Assembly (NCBI RefSeq): GCF_963422355.1
Contig: NC_085089.1
Coordinates: 3,375,026-3,439,025, forward strand
Length of the DNA stretch: 64,000 bases
Direction of reading: 5' to 3'
Origin: Corticium candelabrum
Lineage: Eukaryota; Porifera; Homoscleromorpha; Homosclerophorida; Plakinidae
In this document: positions 35,381-64,000 of the stretch, piece after piece
Numbering within the stretch: the first letter of the stretch is position 1
Layout of the letters: the number at the start of each line of letters is the position of its first letter
Translations under genes and position numbers: made by a program
Notes under the pieces: generated by a model
Databases searched by the model: none
Told to the model about the DNA's origin: nothing
What the model saw: the letters and a program-made list of their open reading frames with translations, nothing else

Positions 35381-37810
35381 ATGGCTCTAACTCAGCCAAA
35401 ACTGTCAGACTACTTTGCTTCAATAAGTCCACTGACGAGCAGAATGGTGGAGGAAGCTAAGGAAGTCATTTGCAGAGAAGGTGAACACTGGAACCAAATG
35501 AACCAGGAAGAAAAGGATCTTGCCATGGACAATCACTTTCTTAGCTCTACTATTAGTTCTCAGTACGAAAATACGAGTACATTAGATTGCGGAGACGTCA
35601 GAGAGCTAACACTGGATAAGATTTTCCCCAGATTGAAACTGCAGAGGGGACAAGAAACTGTTCATTACAAAGAAGGAGATCGAGAGGTAAATTGGGTACA
35701 ATTTAGCTATTAAATACGGTAGCGTTCTCTTTTATCGTTCATAGTTTCAGTTTTGAATCCGTACATGCACTATGTCACAACGTTAATGTGCATGGCGTGG
35801 AGCGGATCTTGTTTTCCAATAGATTGACAGGTAGAGGTTAATTATCTTATATACATTAATTACCTTAAATTACGCGCAGGACAGATGTAACTTGTATAAG
35901 GTTGTAACTAAATATGTTGTTAGAAGGCAAGTATTGACAGTAGGCATTTCGAAGACCAATTCTTAATTAAGGTTACACAGTCTAGAGGGTCTGGCTATGC
36001 ATGACTAGGTCTAGGAGGCCGAGGCTAAGATAGTTTTGCTTTGTGCAAACAATCAGGCTGTTAGTTAAAGACCAATTGTTGCAAATCAGAGTTTGCTATA
36101 GTATTCACAGTTGTGTTCCACAGTCTATGAGCGTGTTCACACTGGGCCATTCTAACGCTGTTGGTGTTAGTGGTTGCACATGACTTTGTCACATGAGGTA
36201 GTATACAAGAAGAGCATGCCGCCGATGTTTCTGATGTGGTATTGTATGTTTAAACGTACAAATGCAGCAAAATGTATATGGAAGCGCTTGCAGATGTGTT
36301 CTCCGTGCTTGTGACAACTCCCTGCCATCCCTGAAGAATCTACCAGAGAAAGCAAACAACTGTTTCTCTCTTCAAAACCTACAGCAATGGATTCGTCAAG
36401 ACAATTCATATGAATTCTTGCCCAATATGTCTGATGAAGACTGTCGGGGCTAATTACACACACGTGCCCATGTGACTTACTAATCGTAGTGAGCAGTGTG
36501 AACATGCTTGTGCTAATGTTGGCCTAATCATAGTTAGTCGAGAGGTCGATGTGAACACGCTCTATGGCTACCATCTGAGGGTGAAACGACTGGCCATCTA
36601 TACGTGATATAACTGGCTATCTAACCATAATACTTGGCCCTAACTTTAACTCTTACCTGGATCAGGCTAGAAGGCAGGCTAGAATTTAGAGTGGAACCTG
36701 TTGTGACATGAAAGATCGACTTGCATAGGCGAGGTCACTTCTAGGGTGATCAAAATTGTGGCTCTATGAGAATAGTATACAAGAACCAATAGGAGGTTAC
36801 TATTTATTTCATCAATTATCAGTTAGTTTATCAGGCACTATATGACATCCATTTACTTCTAATACATTTTCTAACATGTTCAACACAAGACTGTGCACTT
36901 TTCTGTGCGTGGAAGCATGACCATAAATTCATTCCTATGGGACCAGACGTTTCTTCGGGACAATGGAAGAGACCTAAGTAGCACAGCAATTGGCAAACTT
37001 TAAATTAAGTGTTAATGTTTATTATTGAATTGCTATAGGAAGCTATAACATACAAAGATGAATTTTCTGGAGACTTTTGTTGGGAAACAAAAAGTCAAAT
37101 GGAGTTTAAGTTGGATACAGTACATTTACCAGGGATCTTCCACACTACTCCACCACCCTCCAGGCGAAGCAAGACAGGTCATAAACCCTCCAGAAAGCAT
37201 TCCTTTAAAAAGAACAGAAAGGAGGCTAGATTATCTGAGCCTGAATCTTTGGTGTCAGAGACACGAAGTTCTTCAGTGAGACCACTATCAGATGAATCAA
37301 TTGGTACTGATTGTCAGTCTCCACTGACTGCCTCATCTACTGAACGAACATCAAGAGCAGCTTCACAAGGAAGTTATGACAGTGGAAGGGCATCAGTGCC
37401 TCCGAGTAGTGTCAGAACATCCCAGCATTTGACTAATGATAATGACTCCTTCGGTGAATTGTTATCATCATTGGTGTCCCAGCAAGGAAAGAGAAGGTCT
37501 ACAGAAGAGGGCAAAGGTGTACCATCACAACCTGCAAGTAACAACAGGAGTGCAAAGTCAATTGATGCATCTCGGAGCACTAATCCACCATTACCTAAGG
37601 CAGCAGCAGAGACAGTGCAGGTGACTGCCAGTAAAGTTGACACTAAGCCTGTTAAAGCACGTGCCACACCTGAGGTTGGCAGCACTGGGACAAACACAAA
37701 GGTAAGCATCTTGTTTCGTGTGAAAACTTATTACTTGTTTAATTAATTAATTAAAACAATGTTTTGTGCTGCAGCAAACATCAACATTTGACTTCCTCAG
37801 CAACTGGTAG
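35381..37810 (+). CDS. C1orf198: C1orf198 homologue, 3 exons
   Basis: Exons 35381-35686, 37039-37701 and 37775-37810, all phase 0, give 334 residues (the human protein is about 327). The N-terminus reads KLSDYFASISPLTSRMVEEA, matching the YFSSLSP block of C1orf198. Exon 2 opens with DEFSGDFCWETKSQMEF, its most conserved motif, and the last exon encodes FDFLSNW, matching the FDFLDNW end. The middle, about residues 130-310, is Ser/Thr/Pro-rich and predicted disordered. The molecular function of this family is poorly known. I chose the ATG at 35381 because homology starts there. Intron 1 (1.35 kb) holds a MITE. The gene converges on COMMD8, with 179 bp between stop codons. Confidence 0.85.
36130..36561. 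mobile_element. MITE with GCGTGTTCACA ends
   Basis: The ends AGCGTGTTCACA (36130 on) and TGTGAACACGCT (to 36561) are perfect inverted repeats, with a second inverted pair, CACATG near 36177 and CATGTG near 36468. CTATG is duplicated on both sides (36125-36129, 36562-36566), although the exact end is ambiguous by one or two bases. In intron 1 of the C1orf198 homologue. Confidence 0.75.
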
Positions 37811-37989
37811 CCTCACAGCAATCAAGAAACATTCATTGGATGCAATGTGTAATGTAGCTTACAAGATGCCAGTGCTTTAGTGCTACGTAACGTACTGATT
37901 ATATATCACAGCATATTAACATTGAACACTACACTACATAATGCAAAGAAGTATGAATGATAGTAATTTCTTATTATAGGCTAAGAAAT

Positions 37990-38826
37990 TTAAGCCTTTA
38001 GCTGTTGAACAACCTGTAAAACAGGGAGCAAATTTGTTGTCGATTTACGTGAACAGTTTTAGAAAAAGCTACCTTGTTCGCTGCTTCTAGTGAAGACAAA
38101 ATTTTCTTTAGTTCATCCCTGTTCATCTCTAACGACACCTGCTTTGATTCTCCACCGCAGTCTTCTACCTTAAAGTCAACTGTTACTACTGGCTCTGACA
38201 CAACAGCTATCTTGTCACTTGATAAGATCAACTAGACCAATATAGAGAGTATTTAGTTAAAGTTTACTGAGAAAACAAACGGACGAACTCTTAAATTCCA
38301 ATCAAAGTCTTTGAGCTGTGCGTGTCCAACAGTCGTCGCTGATATTTTCATTGCGTCAATAATTTCTTGTCTTCTTGCTGCCAGACTATCCTGAAATACT
38401 TGCAGATGGTTGTCAGGAAAGCTCTCTGACATCTAGAGTGTTAACATTCGTTCGGTAACATGTACATTCAGCAGTGCAATCAAAATACGTAGAATACACC
38501 ATGCGTGCATGTATTACGTTACCCTCGATTTGTTCTTGTCGTCCAAGGCCGCGTCTTTCACTAGTTTAATGAATGCTGTCTCAAACGCCTGCCATTTGTC
38601 AATTTTGAGTATTTTTCCATAGTCTTTATACCTCGGGCCTTGCCGACCACAAATGAAGTCGCATGATTCGTGAAAGAGCTGCAGAACATCGCAAGGTAGG
38701 GGCTTACAATAGCCCTGAAATAGATGAACATATACGTACCTTCTCGAACTGGTCAGTAGAGAACTTCTTCAGAATTTGAAGTTGCTCCATGATTGTAATA
38801 GGATCACGTGCCTTCCTACCACTCAT
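37990..38826 (-). CDS. COMMD8: COMM domain-containing protein 8, 5 exons
   Basis: Exons, in transcript order: 38826-38740, 38714-38523, 38432-38289, 38231-38073, 38013-37990. All are phase 0, giving 201 residues (human COMMD8 is about 183). The N-terminal helical part contains ICGRQGPRYKDYGK, matching CGRAYPVYQDY of COMMD8. The C-terminal COMM domain begins LKDFDWNLRLILSSDKIAVV and ends SLEAANKVVQQLKA. COMMD proteins form the Commander complex, which works with retriever in endosomal recycling of membrane proteins, and also bind cullin-RING ligase regulators. The last exon is only 24 nt. Transcription is divergent from DYNC2H1. Confidence 0.88.
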
Positions 38827-39021
38827 TGATTTGTATAAGCTGGCAGTCGCGCGGTGCGAGTGGAGCAAATATCACGAAAATTCGTTTGTCTTCCATACTT
38901 TGGACATAGTGGTGGTGTCTTCTCGTGTTTACCCCGCTTACGGTTTTTTGTTTTCACCGTTGCTAGGGAGCTCCTTTCGTTGTTCCTAGGTATAGAAAAC
39001 TGGTTGATCACTGTCGCTTAA
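38827..39021. promoter_or_regulatory. Probable bidirectional promoter, COMMD8 / DYNC2H1
   Basis: Only 195 bp separate the two divergent start codons, so the 5' UTRs and core promoters must share or overlap this interval. No TATA box was recognised. A TAGGGAGCTCC block and a CGCGGTGCG block are the GC-rich parts. Confidence 0.55.
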
Positions 39022-59816
<20,795 letters not shown>

Positions 59817-59865
59817 GTATTTCTGGTAGTGCATTATCATGCCACTTTTCAGCACAAGTAGAAGA

Positions 59866-60598
59866 TAGTCTCGCGTAGCCAGACCCTTTCCCGCGTCATA
59901 CTTCCTTGAAAATTGGGTCTGGCGCGGTTGCTTTGAAGTCATCATGTTGCCGCTTGTACGATAAACGGACAACTAAAGACCGGATTAGCATGGCGCTACT
60001 CAGTACTTCTTGCGAATTGTGTTGTCATGTGAGCGACGCTGTCATGTCTCTGCGAATGTGACTTCTATGTGTACTTACACAGCACTCGGGACGTCTTCGA
60101 ATCGAAGAATGTGAGCAAGAATTGAACGTCTTCACACTGAACGTTCATTGTTTCCATGGCCATCGACTATGCAGTGAGCGTGCTCTGCATGTCTCTGGGT
60201 TGACCTCTAGCTAACACGAGACGACAAAACATGAGCATAAGAACACAGACAACAGCTCGGGCAGACAGGACGACTGATACACTAGTAATTAAGTTACATC
60301 TAGGCTGTCGTCGATGCCCTGGGTGCTGTGTAAGTACACATAGAAGTTACACATTTGCAGAGACATGACTGCTTTGCTCACATGTCAACACAATTCGCAT
60401 GGAGATGAAGAGAAGGAAATCCCAGCCAGTGTAGATAAGAGATAAGTAACCACTAAGTACTGAGTAGTGCCATACTTATCCGGTCTTTAGTTGTCCGTTT
60501 ATTGTACAAGTGGCAACACGATGACTTCAAAGCAATCGTGCTAGACCCTATTTTCGCGGAGGTATGACACGGGAAAAGGGTCTGGCTAAGCGAGACTA
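59866..60598. mobile_element. 733-bp Mutator-like foldback element, 9-bp duplication
   Basis: Starts TAGTCTCGCGTAGCCAGACC and ends with its approximate reverse complement (GGTCTGGCTAAGCGAGACTA). The two halves stay largely complementary inward for more than 300 bp, so almost the whole element can fold on itself. AGTAGAAGA is duplicated at 59857-59865 and 60599-60607. It sits 50 bp after DYNC2H1 exon 36. No coding capacity. Confidence 0.85.
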
Positions 60599-60630
60599 AG
60601 TAGAAGATGTGTGCTATTACTATTACAGTT

Positions 60631-60865
60631 GTGCTCAACCAAATCAGTTTAGTTTGTAAGGTCTATTTTGAGCACTGGAAGCAAACCTTGGGTGCATTCT
60701 TTTACCTAATCCAGCTAATCCAGATTAGATGGATTAGCTAATCCAGCTCATCCAGCCAATACGCGGATTAGACGGATTAGCTAATCCATCTAATCTGGAT
60801 TAGCTGGATTAGGTAAAAGAAATGCACCCCTTGCTTCAGACATGTTTAGACTAGCTACCATGGCA
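60631..60865. mobile_element. Copy of the intron 23 LINE 3' sequence, split by a MITE
   Basis: 60631-60690 matches 54495-54550 (both have GTGCTCAACCA(A/G)ATCAGT and then AAGGTC), and the similarity resumes after 60828 with the GTTTAGACTA block matching GCTTAGACTA. The gap is exactly the palindromic MITE, so the LINE copy was there first. Confidence 0.6.
60691..60828. mobile_element. 138-bp palindromic MITE, CCTTG duplication
   Basis: The two halves are almost perfect reverse complements built from CTAATCCAGCTAATCCAGAT and TAGATGGATTAGC units. CCTTG is duplicated exactly at 60686-60690 and 60829-60833. Confidence 0.88.
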
Positions 60866-61037
60866 GTAGTATAGAAAATGCTGGTTCTGGGCCACTTTTC
60901 CAAATTTATAGTGAATTTGCTACGAATTAGCTAATAGGACTCTCCAGGAGTTCCAATCACGTGCGTTGATTGATGCTATCCCTCAAAACACATTATGCTG
61001 GTGTGTCGCGAATGGCGTGCAACCAAGTTAGACTGAG

Positions 61038-61523
61038 GGCTGGTTTACATTAGCTTACGCAAGCCGAGCGCCAGCCCAGCGTATAACGTAAATGTAGTCA
61101 GACGCTGAAACTTATTGATTTACAATAACATGTCTGAGCACAACCCAGCAATGTCTTCTCAGCTGCGAATAGTGTCTGGCGTCAAAGACCGTTCTTAGTG
61201 CACATGAAGCAAGTACCGCTGCTGTTGCTGTGGGCCTTGTTACCAAGATTTCCTGCTTTACTTGTAGAGATCTTTGTCGTCCATGTTAGACAATGGATTA
61301 CGTGAGTGAGAGCACTAGAGCCGATTGGTAGTTGAAACCGCACTATTTCTGGTTTATTTTGCGTTGACGCTCGAGTAGAACTTAGGTCTAGTCCAATGTC
61401 TTGACGCTGGTCAGAACGTAGTGTCTCGGCAAAAGGTGTTAACAAGTTTACAGTAGGACGCTGACGTTACGTGGCAATACGCTAGGTTGAGGCTTGGCTT
61501 CCGTAAGTTACTGTAAACCAGCC
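61038..61523. mobile_element. Harbinger-type MITE, related to the filamin-intron copy
   Basis: The left end GGCTGGTTTACATTAGCTTA and the reversed right end GGCTGGTTTACAGTAACTTA share the GGTTTACA core with 28847-29485. TTA follows the right end; the left flank is GAG, so any TTA duplication has decayed. Confidence 0.7.
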
Positions 61524-61659
61524 TTAAGCCACAGCTGTGGCCACAGTGAGGGTTCCCAAACATCCTGTGACTGTGTCTTGAGTGAGTGGTCATTAACCTT
61601 GATGGGGCTATGGTTTGAGCTGCATGGCATGGTCATGAACACAGATGTGCTTGTTTTGT

Positions 61660-61960
61660 GAGCCGGGAGCCACCAATATTGACGGAGCCATAGACTAGAA
61701 ACTACGACAACATCGTAAAGCTATGCCACAAATGGAGAGCCAATATTGACTGGACTATGAAGTGGGCTACATGTGGTGGACATGAGAACATACATCAGGT
61801 GCCACAGCCATCAACATCGCCATGATTGAGGCCACACATAACAACCACAACCGCATTGTGCAGCTATGCCACATATGGTGTGCAACCAATCTCAACAGAG
61901 CCATGATCACGACCACTCTCAGCAGCCACAAATGGATTATACGGTTATGCCAGGAATGAG
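61660..61960 (+). repeat. Degenerate ~75-80-bp tandem repeat
   Basis: About four diverged units, each with a GAGCCA(T)…GACAAC/CACAAC…AGCTATGCCACA(A/T)AT pattern. The matching minus-strand open frame (61967-61767) repeats the same peptide pattern and is an artefact of the repeat. Confidence 0.65.
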
Positions 61961-63060
61961 ACGCCATTGTGTGCTACTTCTCAGTGTCTGCCTGTAATGT
62001 GGCAGTGATTGCAGACAGAGGCCTCCTCAAGGGGTTCGATGCAGATCCAGCAATCATTCGTGTTGTGGTAATCTTTTCAGTCTTGTTGAGTCATTTGTGT
62101 ACGTTCTAGATGGGAAAGGATAGTTTTAATATTGGTCTGTTCTCGGATAAACGTTATAGGAAGGACTGCACTACATTAAAGTTTTGTAAACAACAGGCTG
62201 TTGGCTTTGCCAACGTACCAGACAACAATGTAGAGGAGACCACAGACTTCAAGATGGGATGTCTTCTGGGTGTTGCTATTGTTGGATGGCATGTGGGTCC
62301 TCGATTTTGTCAATGAGCTCCTCAAAGTTGCGAAAAGATCATCGTAATGGACTTGTTGCTGATTGTACCAATTCTGGAAGGTGATGTTGTTGTTCTGTCT
62401 CTACTTGGATAGCTCGATGTCTGATACCTTGACTCTCTTGGATGTGTTGCTGAAGAAGCTCTTACAAATATTCATGCAGGCACTGCTTGCAGACGAACAA
62501 TGATTGGTCATGCTTACTGTGATCGTGGAGTAGGCAGTTCAGATTTTTGATCCAGGGGTAGAGTCAATCTCTCTCTTCTTGATGAGGAGCTTGATCTTGG
62601 TGGGCACCTTGGATTTGGAAATCCTGTACACAAACACTTCTTAAATGAGAAGCTTCCCGGTCCATCAATCAAGCTGCTGTAGGTTTGTAGTCCCTCAACA
62701 AATGACACCAAAACTGTAGTGAGAACTGTTAGTGCAAACTTGCTGATGGCCAGAATCTTGTTCTGACCGTTCAAAGAAATCTTTACTTTATGAAAGTGTT
62801 TGTAATGAAGTGTTTCCTGCATGGTGGTGTGCTGGATATTGTTACTCTTGTCCACATATGGAGGTACTTGTAGACTTGACTGGTTTCAGACAGTTGGTGG
62901 TGTCTGTTTTTACTGTCACTCAAGAGATGTACCCAGACAGTCTGCTGTTGACAGAGTGTAGCAGACCACACTTGTCCATTGTAAACTTCATCAGGATGTC
63001 ATCAGATAAGGTACAGACTGTGTGCAACATTCCTGTCAGCTGATCAGGATTTCTGCCATA
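61961..63060. other. Unassigned region in the presumed DYNC2H1 intron
   Basis: Open frames at 62110-62316 (plus) and 62855-62514 (minus) look weakly protein-like but match nothing recognised. The expected next DYNC2H1 exon, continuing into the microtubule-binding stalk, was looked for and not found. Confidence 0.4.
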
Positions 63061-63617
63061 CTGTATTTGCCCGTAATAACGCCCATGCCCGTATATACGC
63101 CCATGTGCGCCAGGTCAGAACTTTAAGCCCAAAAAACGCCAGTGCCCAAATATACGCCCACACCCAAGTATACGCCCATATCCAAGTCTAAGCCCAGGAT
63201 ACGCACACGCAGACAAACAAATGGGGTTCGCAGAACATTCGTCTCCGTCTGTGTGCGTTTGATGAGCTGGTGTCAATGTTGAGCGCTAGACTCATGTCTT
63301 TGTTGCAAAATTACCGATCCTGATGCTTTTGATGAGCTTCAGGCCGACCACTCCTGTGGGGGTGTGTAGTGTTTAGTTTCTGCGTGTACGCTGGTGCTGT
63401 ACGGATACCAGTACCTTTGATCTTGAAACAGATAATTGCAAGCATTTGTGGTATCTCTGTCTTCAAGTATTTAGATGATGACTGGCCAAATGACAGCATT
63501 TTACGACCATGTATATGCCTGAGATCAAAATAACGCCCATGCCCTAGTATACTCCCAGAAAAAAGTGTTTCTTTTGTATACGCCCAGGGCGTTATTATAT
63601 ATTACGGGCAAATACGG
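63061..63617. mobile_element. TA-flanked MITE with CTGTATTTGCCCG ends and TATACGCCCA iterations
   Basis: Left end CTGTATTTGCCCGTAATAAC; the reversed right end is CCGTATTTGCCCGTAATATA. TA flanks both sides. Both subterminal regions iterate TA(T/A)ACGCCCA(T/G). Non-coding. Confidence 0.8.
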
Positions 63618-64000
63618 TATAGCTTTAGATCAGCCATATAAGGCAGATACTGACAAGCTGACATATGGCAGTCTCACCATGCCCAGAGCTCATGCAATAG
63701 CCATAACCGGTTCTGTGTAACTCCTTGTTGAGAGGATTAATAGTCGTAAGGATTAATAGTCGTAATGGAAAGTGAATCACATTCACTCATTGGAAATACC
63801 CTGCCTTCTTTGCATTAGCCTTTTCGTGATGGCATTATTTCTGTGAAAAAGTACTACTAGTGTCTTTCAACTTTCTATCACACATGACAGGAACCTGTCA
63901 AGGAGAGGAAGTTGCACAAGACTGGACTGATCTTATGCAGCTGAAGGCATTGGAGTAATAACCAGCTGTGTGGCAAGCTGTCTTAGTCTATTGAAGCCGC
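63618..64000. other. Right edge, nothing recognised
   Basis: AT-rich, with a short direct repeat AGGATTAATAGTCGTAA near 63732-63765. No coding exon or element identified. Confidence 0.4.

Overview
This window is nuclear DNA from an animal. The genes are spliced, with many short GT-AG introns of roughly 50-70 bp and a few large introns filled with transposons. The gene content is metazoan: a kinetochore CENP-L, the ciliary dynein-2 heavy chain, COMMD8, a C1orf198 homologue and filamin repeats. The moderate divergence from vertebrate sequences, together with a mobile-element load of Ginger-like, Tc1, pogo/Tigger, Harbinger- and Mutator-type MITEs and LINEs, suggests an early-branching marine invertebrate. 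A sponge is my best guess, but the sequence alone does not settle it.

Layout, left to right. Positions 1-4638 (minus strand) hold the decayed remains of a large protein-coding unit of a poorly characterised repetitive family, split by the 3' end of a retrotransposon. Positions 5498-20851 (plus) hold CENPL as 11 small exons whose phases all agree; its introns contain foldback elements, a Tigger relic, a Tc1 relic, a 300-bp GGGA tract and a GAT repeat. Positions 22639-23079 hold a two-exon 114-residue gene with a Dpy-30/RIIa-like docking segment. Positions 23385-28131 are a 4.75-kb integrase-bearing cut-and-paste transposon with long terminal inverted repeats and a 4-bp target duplication. Positions 28240-34580 hold a short filamin-repeat gene of two exons, whose 5.5-kb intron is a nest of MITEs inside a larger TIR element plus a Tc1 relic.

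From 35381 onward the genes are compactly arranged: C1orf198 (plus) ends 179 bp from the end of COMMD8 (minus), and COMMD8 starts 195 bp from the start of DYNC2H1 (plus). Thirty-six DYNC2H1 exons (39022-59816) join without a break into 3025 codons covering the tail, linker, AAA1-AAA4 and the start of the stalk. The rest of that gene is not in the window. Positions 59817-64000 contain only repeats: a 733-bp Mutator-like foldback element, a small palindromic MITE, a Harbinger-like MITE, degenerate tandem repeats and a TA-flanked MITE.

Functionally, DYNC2H1 is the retrograde intraflagellar-transport motor, the small docking-domain protein may also be ciliary, and CENP-L acts at the inner kinetochore. 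The remaining content is mostly mobile DNA. Gene names rest on residue-level similarity recognised by eye, supported by splice-phase consistency; no database search was run.
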